Part shown: positions 1 through 7,545 of the stretch, piece by piece | Position numbering within the stretch: position 1 is the stretch's first letter | How the letters are laid out: every line of letters begins with the position of its first letter | Assembly (NCBI GenBank): GCA_015258715.1 | Contig: JABZHR010000009.1 | Span: 1 to 38,853 of the forward strand | DNA length: 38,853 nucleotides | Source: Atopobium sp. | Lineage (GTDB): Bacteria; Actinomycetota; Coriobacteriia; Coriobacteriales; Atopobiaceae | Direction of reading: 5' to 3' | Made by a program: the position numbers and the translations under genes | The notes under the pieces: model-generated | Told to the model about the DNA's origin: nothing | The model's database searches: none | Seen by the model: the letters and a program-made list of their open reading frames with translations, nothing else

Positions 1-156
1 ACCGGATGCGTCACGTACCTCATATCCCTCTGGAACCTCTTTGCGAGGACCAGCATAGGTAATCTTGTCGTCATCGATAAGGACAAGGGAGTCCTCAACT
101 GGAGCAGCGCCAGTACCGTCAACGAGCTTGCCGCCTACAAAAGCATACTTACTCAT
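1..156 (-). CDS. Amidohydrolase-family protein, N-terminal 52 residues only
   Basis: The gene runs off the left edge, so only its first 52 codons are seen. The ATG at 154-156 (complement) follows an AAAGGAAGG ribosome site. The peptide opens MSKYAFVGGKLVDGTG and continues with LVLIDDDKITYAGP. This is the typical N-terminal beta-sandwich start of metal-dependent amidohydrolases (imidazolonepropionase/prolidase-like branch: a 'G.lvDGtg..p..d..vli.d.kI...G' pattern). The metal-binding HxH motif would lie beyond the edge and cannot be checked. The substrate cannot be named. It is transcribed leftward, divergently from yfbR, behind a leader with several hairpins (209-300). The family call is fairly sure from the pattern; nothing finer is supported. 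Confidence 0.75.
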   Translation of the reverse strand, partial: MSKYAFVGGKLVDGTGAAPVEDSLVLIDDDKITYAGPRKEVPEGYEVRDASG

Positions 157-208
157 GTTTCCCATCCTTCCTTTGTTGTCCGCTCACTTCTTTTAAACGG
201 ACGAGGTT

Positions 209-300
209 TACTTGCATAGTAAGCCCGGGCTAACTCCTTTGGAATAAGTTAGCCATGGTTGCCGGTAAGCGGAGCAAAAATACCCATGAACGGATGTTCA
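209..300 (-). promoter_or_regulatory. Hairpin-rich leader upstream of the amidohydrolase gene (candidate structured RNA)
   Basis: Between the divergent genes, four short inverted repeats follow one another: TGAAC/GTTCA at 287-300, TTGC/GCAA at 259-277, GGCTAACT/AGTTAGCC at 228-235 with 247-254 (8 perfect pairs), and TTACT/AGTAA at about 209-221. Read leftward they make a compact multi-hairpin 5' leader ending about 50 bases before the start codon. No T-tract follows, so a plain terminator is unlikely. I could not match it to a named riboswitch. It may be a cis-regulatory RNA or stacked operators. Confidence 0.35.
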
Positions 301-436
301 GATATCAATAATTTCATATAAACATCTAAAGTATTTGATTACTTCATATTTGCTATGACTACATTGCATAGTTGTGTCAAAACAGTTTTTGTCCGGTATC
401 CGTGGTAAGGTTGAGAAAACAAATTAAGGAGGGGCA

Positions 437-1054
437 ATGTCTCAGAATTCATCGTCGCAGTCTAGCTTTTTCGCACTTATTTCTCGCATGCGCTATATTG
501 AGCGTTGGTCGCTTATGCGCAATTCTCGCTCAGAAAGTCTTGCTGAACACGCCCTTGACGTGGCCGTTATTTCTCACTGTCTGGCAACTATTGCAAATGT
601 GCGCTACCACAGAAATCTTGATGCAGATCGTGCAGCCCTTATTGGTATGTATCACGATGCATCAGAGATTATCACCGGAGACATGCCCACGCCTGTAAAG
701 TATGCTAATTCAGAGATTAGAGATGCGTATCATCAGGTAGAGGCACGTGCCGAGAAAACCATTCTCTCCACACTGCCAGAAGACCTGCAAGATGCCTATG
801 CTCAGGTACTTACTCACAGCGCTGAGGCTTCGGAGAGTGAAGCTTATCTTAGAAAGCTTATTAAAGCTGCAGATAAGATTGCAGCACTTATTAAGTGTAT
901 TGAGGAGGCTCAGTCTGGAAACTCAGAATTTATTACCGCTGAAGCCTCAACTCGTGGAGTTGTTGAAGATTTAGCAGATTCTCTTCCAGAAGTGCGCGAT
1001 TTTATGACAGAATTCCTACCTTCGTACGGAGAAACGCTTGATCAGCTTCTGTAA
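437..1054 (+). CDS. yfbR: 5'-deoxynucleotidase, YfbR family (HD domain)
   Basis: This is a cytosolic HD-domain phosphohydrolase that, in the E. coli family member, removes the 5' phosphate from deoxyribonucleoside monophosphates and helps balance dNTP pools. The 205-residue protein matches YfbR along its whole length: FFALISRMRYIERWSLMRN at the start, SLAEHAL carrying the first metal histidine, MYHDASEIITGDMPTPVKY carrying the HD pair and substrate loop, and LIKAADKIAALIKCIEE carrying the distal aspartate. The length is normal for the family. The ATG at 437 has a strong AAGGAGGGG site just upstream. trmB follows after 36 bases and is probably co-transcribed, with both ending at the 1971-1998 terminator. 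Confidence 0.93.
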   Translation: MSQNSSSQSSFFALISRMRYIERWSLMRNSRSESLAEHALDVAVISHCLATIANVRYHRNLDADRAALIGMYHDASEIITGDMPTPVKYANSEIRDAYHQVEARAEKTILSTLPEDLQDAYAQVLTHSAEASESEAYLRKLIKAADKIAALIKCIEEAQSGNSEFITAEASTRGVVEDLADSLPEVRDFMTEFLPSYGETLDQLL

Positions 1055-1090
1055 AGAAACGCTGATTTTGCCTGCTTTTGAGGAGTTACT

Positions 1091-1918
1091 TTGCGCGCAC
1101 TACATGCACGTTTGCCTAAAAACTTTGTTCTGGAAGAGCGCTTAGAGGCGTATTCCAGCGTTATTGAGCCTCATCCAGAGGCTTTGAGAGGTACGTGGGC
1201 TTCTGCGTGTGCGCCAATTACTGCTGAGGGGCATGTTCCCTTCTCTGAGGTCCGTGTAGACCTTGGCTGTGGCAAGGGATCTTTTACTGCCGCTCAAGCT
1301 AAGGCAAATCCTAACGTGCTTTTTGTAGCCATTGATACAGAACCTATCTGTATTTCATATGCTGCTAAAACAATTTATGAAGCAGGAGTGCCTAACGCCA
1401 TCGTAGTTCCTGGTACCGGAATGAAGATTGATGAGTACTTCTCGCCAGAAGAAGTCTCTGTTATTTACCTCAACTTCCCTGCACCATTTCCTCGAATCAG
1501 GCAGGCAAAGATGCGCCTCACTGATGCTGAGCGTCTTATGCAGTATAGAAATGTTTTGGCTAAAGAGGGTGTTGTTCGTCTTAAAACGGACAGTCAGCCA
1601 CTTTTTGATTTTTCTCTTGAGCAAGTTGAAGTTGCTGGTTACAACTTTATTTGGAAAACGCGAGATGCACAGAACGATTTTCCTCACGATGTTCCTAGTG
1701 AGTACGAACAAAAACTTGGCGCCCAGGGCGCTAAGGTTCATGCCTACCTGATTGCTCCAGGTCCTGTACCAGCAGATTTCACACCCACAGAGCCTGTCAG
1801 TCTTGTTGACTACCTTCCAGAAGATTTAGAGTCACTAACCTACGTTCCTCATGGAATGGAAAGCACGGTCCGCAATCTTGCAAACCGTGCTCGTAGACTT
1901 CGTAAGAAGGCTCAGTAA
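1091..1918 (+). CDS. trmB: tRNA (guanine-N7-)-methyltransferase TrmB
   Basis: It methylates guanosine 46 in the tRNA variable loop using S-adenosylmethionine. Visible motifs are VDLGCGKGSF (SAM-binding loop, about residue 57), an acidic VAIDTEP after strand 2, and NFPAPFPRIRQAKMRLT, the TrmB signature usually written NFPDPWPKKRHAKRRL. The aspartate and tryptophan of that signature are replaced by Ala and Phe here, a modest divergence. The start is TTG at 1091, chosen because GAGGAG lies 6-11 bases upstream and no ATG fits. At 275 residues it is longer than the usual ~220, with an N-terminal lead of about 50 residues and a basic C-terminal tail (RNLANRARRLRKKAQ) that may aid tRNA binding. It lies downstream of yfbR. 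Confidence 0.9.
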   Translation: MRALHARLPKNFVLEERLEAYSSVIEPHPEALRGTWASACAPITAEGHVPFSEVRVDLGCGKGSFTAAQAKANPNVLFVAIDTEPICISYAAKTIYEAGVPNAIVVPGTGMKIDEYFSPEEVSVIYLNFPAPFPRIRQAKMRLTDAERLMQYRNVLAKEGVVRLKTDSQPLFDFSLEQVEVAGYNFIWKTRDAQNDFPHDVPSEYEQKLGAQGAKVHAYLIAPGPVPADFTPTEPVSLVDYLPEDLESLTYVPHGMESTVRNLANRARRLRKKAQ

Positions 1919-1970
1919 TTTGTAATTGGCTATGTGTAGAAACAGCCATTTGTGAAAACAACCTTTGTAG

Positions 1971-1998
1971 GAGCGCTCCTTTGCGAGCGCTCTTTTTT
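1971..1998 (+). terminator. Rho-independent terminator after trmB
   Basis: GAGCGCTC (1971-1978) pairs with GAGCGCTC (1985-1992; the unit is self-complementary), followed by six T. It ends the yfbR-trmB transcript. Read the other way there is no T-run, so it is mainly one-directional. Confidence 0.9.
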
Positions 1999-2019
1999 AG
2001 GCTAGCAGTCCTGACTCTT

Positions 2020-3915
2020 TTACTTGATCGACTTTATATTCAAAGCTCTAGTGGAATTAAGAACCGCAAGCACCATAACGCCTATGTCTCCAAAGACCGC
2101 TAGCCACATGGGAGCCAAACCAAAGGCTGCAAGGATCAAAACAGCAACCTTAACGCCAATAGCAAACACAATATTTTGCTTTGCAATACCCAAGGTATGA
2201 CGAGCAATCTTTACGGCCTTTGAAAGCTTAGAAAGCTTGTCGTCCATAAGAACTACGTCGGCGGCCTCAATAGCAGCATCAGACCCCAAACCGCCCATAG
2301 CAACGCCTACATCAGCGCGTGCAAGAACAGGTGCATCATTGATGCCGTCACCGACAAAAGCAAGGGACTTACCAGCTGTCTTTTGGGCGAGAAGGCCTTC
2401 AACGGCAGAAACCTTATCCTGTGGAAGCAGTTCAGCACGAACCTCAGTAATGCCTATCTGAGCAGCAATCTCTTCTGCAACGTCGCGTTTATCGCCCGTG
2501 AGCATAACAACCTTAGAAACGCCAACGTTTTTGAGGGAAGCGATTGCTGCTGGAGCATCAGCTCGTTCGCGGTCAGAAATAACAATGTGGCCCATGTAGG
2601 TCCCATCAACAGCCACGTGAATGATGGTTCCGTGGTTCTCGCACGCTTTCCAAGAAGCTCCTACGCTCTCCATAAGTGCACAGTTGCCAACAGCAACGCT
2701 CTTACCATTCACGTTAGCGCAAATGCCCTGACCAGCAATTTCTTTGATGTCCGTGATAACACAGTCATCGTCCTCGCTTGGATAAGCAGCACGAAGAGCT
2801 GCAGCAATGGGGTGCGTGGAGTGCATCTCAACGTGAGAAGCTAGGTGCAGAAGGTCCTTCTCGCCAATGGCCTGAGGATGAACAGCAAGGACCTCAAAGA
2901 CACCCTCGGTCAACGTACCGGTCTTGTCAAATGCAACGGTATCAAGGGTAGAAAGCATATCAATGTACGCAGAGCCCTTGATTAGGATGCCCTCCTTCGA
3001 AGCAGCGCCAATACCGCCAAAGAAGGCCAGTGGCACGGAAACTACCAGCGCACACGGACAAGATGCAATAAGGAAGGTAAGTGCTCTTACAATCCAGATT
3101 GATGCGTTGCCCACAAAGTCTCCCGAGAGCAGTGGTGGCAAAAATGCCAGCACAATGGCACCGTAAACAACAGCTGGAGTATATACGCGAGAAAAACGAC
3201 GAATAAAACTCTCGCTCTTGGACTTGTTTTGGTTTGAGCTCTCTACCAGCTTAATGATGCGGGAAGCAGTAGAGTCTTCAAAGAGGTGAGTAACGCGGGC
3301 GCGTACCACACCAGAAAGGTTTACACAGCCTGAGATAATATTGTCTCCCACTGTTGCATCACGAGGCACACTCTCACCAGTAAGTGCAACGGTATCAAGG
3401 CTGGTAGAACCCTCGACAATCTCTGCATCCACCGGGACGCGATCGCCAGGCTTTACCACAATAATCTCTCCTAGCCCAACTTCTTCTGGAGAGATAGTGA
3501 GCAGCTGTCCGTCACGTTCAACCGTTGCGCTGTCAGGACGGATATCCATAAGCTTGGCAATAGATTTCTTGCTGTTATCGGAAGCAAGGTGTTCAAACAC
3601 CTCTCCTACCTGGAAGAACAGCATGACAAAGACGGCCTCATCAAACATAGGAGAACCGTTAGGCACAAAGCCAATGAGCAAGGCGCCAACAGTAGCAATG
3701 GTCATGAGCAAGTCTTCGTTAAAGCACTCGCCCTCAGTGATGCTCTCCCATGCTTCTAGAACAACATCGTATCCCGCAACAGCGTAAGGCAACAGGTAAA
3801 GCAACAGTGCCTGCCAGAGCTGCAGGTCAAATGCGTGTTCAACCGCGTAAGCAATACCTAGCAAAACAGCAGAACAGACAATGCGAGCAATTTTCACCTT
3901 TGTCTTTGAGCTCAT
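2020..3915 (-). CDS. Heavy-metal P1B-type ATPase (Zn/Cd/Pb exporter-like)
   Basis: This membrane pump uses ATP to move divalent heavy metals, probably outward. It shows TGES (actuator domain), SCPCALV with the transmembrane Cys-Pro-Cys at residues 286-288, DKTGT with the phosphorylated Asp at 330, the HP pair in HSTHPIAAAL, GDGINDAP, and a last helix with GDIGVMVLAVLNSTRAL. The intramembrane Asp in that helix is typical of the Zn/Cd/Pb subgroup (ZntA/CadA) rather than copper pumps. The 631-residue protein lacks the N-terminal metal-binding CxxC domain that many relatives carry. The ATG at 3915 is chosen because AAGGAGGAG lies directly before it; an upstream in-frame start at 3981 lacks a good site. 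A 16-bp palindrome upstream (3962-3977) suggests metal-responsive control. No regulator gene is adjacent. Confidence 0.9.
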   Translation of the reverse strand: MSSKTKVKIARIVCSAVLLGIAYAVEHAFDLQLWQALLLYLLPYAVAGYDVVLEAWESITEGECFNEDLLMTIATVGALLIGFVPNGSPMFDEAVFVMLFFQVGEVFEHLASDNSKKSIAKLMDIRPDSATVERDGQLLTISPEEVGLGEIIVVKPGDRVPVDAEIVEGSTSLDTVALTGESVPRDATVGDNIISGCVNLSGVVRARVTHLFEDSTASRIIKLVESSNQNKSKSESFIRRFSRVYTPAVVYGAIVLAFLPPLLSGDFVGNASIWIVRALTFLIASCPCALVVSVPLAFFGGIGAASKEGILIKGSAYIDMLSTLDTVAFDKTGTLTEGVFEVLAVHPQAIGEKDLLHLASHVEMHSTHPIAAALRAAYPSEDDDCVITDIKEIAGQGICANVNGKSVAVGNCALMESVGASWKACENHGTIIHVAVDGTYMGHIVISDRERADAPAAIASLKNVGVSKVVMLTGDKRDVAEEIAAQIGITEVRAELLPQDKVSAVEGLLAQKTAGKSLAFVGDGINDAPVLARADVGVAMGGLGSDAAIEAADVVLMDDKLSKLSKAVKIARHTLGIAKQNIVFAIGVKVAVLILAAFGLAPMWLAVFGDIGVMVLAVLNSTRALNIKSIK

Positions 3916-3961
3916 AGCTCCTCCTTGGGTTGTTGTTATGCCTAGTCTACTCCTTAAATTG

Positions 3962-3977
3962 ATATATGTACATATAT
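3962..3977. promoter_or_regulatory. ArsR/SmtB-like palindrome upstream of the metal ATPase
   Basis: ATATATGTACATATAT is a perfect 16-bp palindrome 47 bases before the ATPase start. ArsR/SmtB-family metal sensors (CadC, CzrA, SmtB) bind AT-rich sites of similar look (ATATATGAACA and its mirror) in front of metal efflux genes. The assignment is inference: no sensor gene lies in the window. Confidence 0.5.
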
Positions 3978-4011
3978 TCATACAACAATCTTAAGGAACT
4001 TTTCACAAGAA

Positions 4012-4038
4012 ACTCCGCGGGCGAGAAACCCGTGGAGT
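4012..4038 (-). terminator. Hairpin after the phosphodiesterase gene, with the GGCGAGAAACCC motif across its loop
   Basis: The arms 4012-4021 and 4029-4038 pair over 10 positions (one G-T), enclosing CGAGAAA. Read leftward it follows the gene ending at 4102 and is trailed by a short T-rich stretch, so it probably works as a weak terminator. The loop and inner stem are one exact copy (4020-4031) of the dispersed 12-mer. Confidence 0.6.
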
Positions 4039-4101
4039 CCCAGATAAACCTAGAGTTTTGGACGTAGTTTAAGCCAAACGTTCTTCTCGGCGATTAGAAA
4101 G

Positions 4102-5505
4102 CTAGTTGATCAGCGATGCAGGAGTTGGGATAAATCCCTCAAAGATGACGGGCGCACCTTCAAGCTCGGAGGCAATCATGTCCTCCTCGTTCCTAACGGT
4201 CCAGGTAATCAGATGTGCGCCCATGGTATTGCAAGCGAGCTTAACAAAGGGGTTCTTGCGATCTTCAAACTTGTATGAAATGAAGTCTGGACGACCAACA
4301 GAATTACCAAAGAGAGCTGTAGCGCCGGCTCGCGTAGCAATGTTCATGTGCTTAGTCTGACGATCAACCAGGAAATTCTCCGAGAGCTGGCCACGAAGCA
4401 TCTCAGGACGGTTCTGACGCAGCCACTGCAAAACGCGAGGGTCAAAGCTCTCGATGCATGCACGAACGGGACGAAGATCAAGAGCCTGCATAATCTTTTC
4501 TGTCAGCTGCTCAGCGTTATTGTTGCGTGTCTTAGCCTCAATAATCAAAGGTGCAGGCAGCTCACCGGAGCCACTCCATGCATAAACCTCAAGGACTTCC
4601 TCAAACGTTGGAATCTGCTCGTCGGTAGCAAGAAGTCTCAAACCACGAAGCTCCTCCAGCGTGGACTCCTCAACAATCTTCTGTACGCCACAGAGGCGAT
4701 CAAGTGCTGAATCGTGAACAACAACCAGCTTATTGTCTGCGGTCAGGTGAACATCAACCTCGGAGCCAAAGCCCTTCTCGACAGCTGCACGGAAAGCAAG
4801 CAGGGAGTTCTCTGGAATGCCAGCCTCGTTGTTGTAAAGGCCACGATGGGCATAGCGATGACGAGCAATCTCGTGCCAACGCTCCAGAAGCAGGCGATCA
4901 TTTTGCTTGCGAGGAGCAATGGAATAGGCGCCGTATGCTGCTAGACCAAGAGCAGCGCCAGCCACAACGCCGCCAGCAATTGCAACGTTTCTGAGCGTCT
5001 TGCTCTTCTTGGTAGGAACAAACAAAGCGTCAGAATCCTGTCCATTTTGAGCAGTAATTCCCTCAACAGCATCTGCAACTGCAATGTCTGTAGCAGCATC
5101 TTGATGCTCAGCCAGGGTCTCCCCCATCTCTTCAAGCGACTCAGCAGTGCTTGCAAGCTGCTTTGAAAGCTTGTCCTTTGGGCGAGAAAAACGGTTCTCT
5201 AGATTAGACTGAAGCTGAGCCTGAGCAGCCAAAACAGAAGTCTGAGCTGAACGAAGCGCAGACTGGGCGCGAGCAACCGACGACTGAATAGCATCGCCAC
5301 TTGGCAGTGCTGGCCTCACATGAGCATTAAAACTAGCTGTAAGCTGCTCCTTAGCGATATTGCCAGCCAAGTTGGCAGCCTTAGAAGCCGTTGTGGCAAG
5401 CAACTTTCTTCCAGCCTCGGATTGAAGTGCTGCCTTTGCGGCATACTGAGTAATTGCTAAACCTGCAGCTCTAACTGCAGCTCTCTTAATAAAACGACCA
5501 ATCAT
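4102..5505 (-). CDS. Glycerophosphodiester phosphodiesterase with long helical N-terminus and membrane anchor
   Basis: The C-terminal half (about residues 210-467) is a GDPD domain that hydrolyses glycerophosphodiesters to glycerol 3-phosphate and an alcohol. HRGLYNNEAGIPENSLLAF supplies the first catalytic His and the E-N pair, EVDVHLTADNKLVVVHD the metal-binding E/D and second His, and LIIEAKT the later acidic site. The first ~160 residues are alanine-rich and amphipathic with many 11-residue-like spacings (apolipoprotein or coiled-coil look). A single membrane segment (VAIAGGVVAGAALGLAAYGAY, around 170-195) precedes the enzyme, so the catalytic part may be membrane-tethered. The ATG at 5505 follows AAGGGAG; an upstream TTG at 5520 is less likely because it lies inside that site. 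It is divergent from the next gene. Confidence 0.85.
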   Translation of the reverse strand: MIGRFIKRAAVRAAGLAITQYAAKAALQSEAGRKLLATTASKAANLAGNIAKEQLTASFNAHVRPALPSGDAIQSSVARAQSALRSAQTSVLAAQAQLQSNLENRFSRPKDKLSKQLASTAESLEEMGETLAEHQDAATDIAVADAVEGITAQNGQDSDALFVPTKKSKTLRNVAIAGGVVAGAALGLAAYGAYSIAPRKQNDRLLLERWHEIARHRYAHRGLYNNEAGIPENSLLAFRAAVEKGFGSEVDVHLTADNKLVVVHDSALDRLCGVQKIVEESTLEELRGLRLLATDEQIPTFEEVLEVYAWSGSGELPAPLIIEAKTRNNNAEQLTEKIMQALDLRPVRACIESFDPRVLQWLRQNRPEMLRGQLSENFLVDRQTKHMNIATRAGATALFGNSVGRPDFISYKFEDRKNPFVKLACNTMGAHLITWTVRNEEDMIASELEGAPVIFEGFIPTPASLIN

Positions 5506-5650
5506 GTAAGCTCCCTTCAATCTAGCTTTATTCTATCAGTCCAGTTCTCGCTTTTTCGCTACGTATTGCGACTTTCTGTGCGTAATCAGTATCTTTGTCT
5601 GTTCAAAATCGAGTAGTATGTAGTCCACTAACTACTATCTCAGGAGCATC

Positions 5651-7369
5651 ATGGCTGTTATAAAACAAGAACACGCTCTCTACCTGTATAAACTACTCAA
5701 AGCAACCATTGGCGTCTCTAAGCAGACTCCCCTCTCTACCGTTGAGGGTGTGCTCATTGAAGACGACCTTGCACCGCAGGATTTTGGCTTTGACGACATC
5801 CGCGCTCTCATGGAGGCGCGCCCCGATTTCATTAAGATCACAGCCTTCAAAAAGGGTTACGTCTACGCAACGCTTTTGACTTTTGACATCTTTGAGGCTG
5901 CCCTTGTAGCTGGCGAGAAAAACGTCGAGTCGCAAAACAACGGCAAACCATGGAAACGCCGCCGTGGAGCAAAGTCAATTCGAGCTCTCAAGCCAAAGCA
6001 CCTAGTAGTTGAGACAGAGCCTGAAGCGGAAGAACTTCCTACCCAAGAAGAGCCGACGGAGCCAGAGGAGCTACCTGTCGCGGAGAGCTCAGAGGAACTG
6101 CCAGCTGCAGAAACAGCACCAATCGCAGAGGAATCTGCTGCTGAGGCGCCTGAAGAAGACCTCCAGCAAGAATCTGCCGATGACGCTGCTCCAGAGCCTG
6201 CTGGAACCGATGATGCCGCTCCAAAACCTGTCGAAACCGAAACACAAGCTCCAGAGCCTAAAGCTGCCGAGCTGACAGTGCCCGAGCCTGTAGTTCCCGA
6301 ACCTGTAGTGCCCGAGCCTACCATCTCGCTTACCGTTACCTACAACCCCTACGACGGCTCCGATGAAGAGAAAACGCTTGAAGCGGCTCCTTCAGTGTTG
6401 CAGCAAGCACTAAACACAACAGGTTCAACCTCTACTGTGGCCACCTCTGCGCCCCAGAATTCTGCGCAGTCAACCAGTCAGGAAGAGACTCCTGCTCCTA
6501 TCCCAACATACCCTGCCAATTTTGAGGAAGATGTCCACGTCAACAACGAGCTTCTCGGCATTTTGTATCAGATGGCTCCCGTCGACGCCAACGTCCTCAA
6601 GCAGCTAGAAGAAGACTTCAAACTTGCAGAGTCTTCTCGCGCGCTCATTTCTAAGGGCGGTACGTTCACGTTTAACACGCGTTACAAGAAACCGCAAACA
6701 GACGAGGTTATTACCGCTACCATTCGTAAGTCTAAGCGCGGTGCTCTGCGTCCCTGGACGCTCTTGAAGCTCAGCGTTTCTGCAGATGAGCTGCAGGATC
6801 AGACAATTGATGTGCTTCACGGACTGCCCAAGTCTGGCATCGCTTCATGGGAAAAGCTTCCTGCTGCAGCAAAGCAGCTGCCCATCAACCCAGTTGACGT
6901 GGTTATGAGCGAGGCTCCTGTTTCCGACTGGAGCGCACTTTCCACCACCTATCTGAGCGACGCGCCCTCGTTACAAGCGGCACAGGCTTGCCTTTCCGCA
7001 GCATACGTCTACAGGAAGAACGAGCAGCAGCTCATGCATACCGATGCTGACTTCTCGCTACCTGTCTCAACTCGCGCTCCCCTTCTCTTTGATCCAGAGC
7101 GTGGATTTGATGACAACTCGCCTCTGGTGCAAAATGCCTTGCGAGCTGCAAAGCGCGGATGGCGTATGGCTGTTGAGCTCTACAATCCGTCCAAGCACTG
7201 CATCTACCTTGCACTTCCCACCACCGATGGCGAGAAACCCCTTGCGCTCGTATTTGACGTCTCAGCAGAAGGTCCTTATCGCGTTGTTGCAACACTGACT
7301 ATTGAAGAAGCGTACCCACTCGCGCGCATCTTCTCTGATGGTCTACCTGCATGGATTATGCCGGAATAA
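5651..7369 (+). CDS. Protein of unknown function with helical N-domain, acidic Pro/Glu linker and C-terminal domain
   Basis: I do not recognise this 572-residue protein with confidence. Residues 1-100 form a compact helical/beta unit (ALYLYKLLKATIGVSKQ, then DIRALMEARPDFIKITAFKKG) that resembles a winged-helix or OST-HTH/LOTUS-like fold. A short basic patch KPWKRRRGAK follows. Residues about 120-290 are a low-complexity linker of Glu, Pro and Ala (repeated 'VPEPVVPEP'). Residues about 293-572 form a globular domain that includes FTFNTRYKKP and ends WIMPE. There is no signal peptide or membrane segment, so it is probably cytosolic, perhaps nucleic-acid binding. The ATG at 5651 has CAGGAG upstream. 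It carries one exact GGCGAGAAACCC copy (7229-7240, read GEKP). It is monocistronic, ending at 7423-7453. Confidence 0.6.
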   Translation: MAVIKQEHALYLYKLLKATIGVSKQTPLSTVEGVLIEDDLAPQDFGFDDIRALMEARPDFIKITAFKKGYVYATLLTFDIFEAALVAGEKNVESQNNGKPWKRRRGAKSIRALKPKHLVVETEPEAEELPTQEEPTEPEELPVAESSEELPAAETAPIAEESAAEAPEEDLQQESADDAAPEPAGTDDAAPKPVETETQAPEPKAAELTVPEPVVPEPVVPEPTISLTVTYNPYDGSDEEKTLEAAPSVLQQALNTTGSTSTVATSAPQNSAQSTSQEETPAPIPTYPANFEEDVHVNNELLGILYQMAPVDANVLKQLEEDFKLAESSRALISKGGTFTFNTRYKKPQTDEVITATIRKSKRGALRPWTLLKLSVSADELQDQTIDVLHGLPKSGIASWEKLPAAAKQLPINPVDVVMSEAPVSDWSALSTTYLSDAPSLQAAQACLSAAYVYRKNEQQLMHTDADFSLPVSTRAPLLFDPERGFDDNSPLVQNALRAAKRGWRMAVELYNPSKHCIYLALPTTDGEKPLALVFDVSAEGPYRVVATLTIEEAYPLARIFSDGLPAWIMPE

Positions 7370-7422
7370 CCTCAGCTCACAGACAAGCTTCCTTCGCGAA
7401 ACAGCTCGTACAACTGGTCACC

Positions 7423-7453
7423 AAAAAAGCCGCGTCGTGTGGACGCGGCTTTT
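7423..7453. terminator. Bidirectional terminator between convergent genes
   Basis: GCCGCGTC (7429-7436) pairs with GACGCGGC (7442-7449). Six A precede it and four T follow it, so it can end transcripts from both the 5651 gene and the leftward sulfatase-fold gene. Confidence 0.85.
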
Positions 7454-7479
7454 CTTGTAGTTGGATTTCTCGACGACGG

Positions 7480-7520
7480 GTACACCAGGTTTCTCGTCAA
7501 GTACACCGGGTTTCTCGCCA
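7480..7520. repeat. Tandem pair of a 20-bp unit carrying the dispersed motif
   Basis: GTACACCAGGTTTCTCGTCA (7480-7499) and GTACACCGGGTTTCTCGCCA (7501-7520) differ at two positions. The second contains an exact reverse copy of GGCGAGAAACCC (7508-7519); the first is a 10/12 match. A further partial form, ATTTCTCGACG, lies at about 7465-7475. The unit sits between the bidirectional terminator and the end of the sulfatase-fold gene. Confidence 0.8.
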
Positions 7521-7545
7521 GCAGGCAGATTACCGGACACCTAAC

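Noticed and set aside
5863..6324. Long leftward Ser/Gly frame opposite the unknown protein
   Set aside because: It is a mirror of the Pro/Glu-rich linker codons, has no ribosome site and no independent features.
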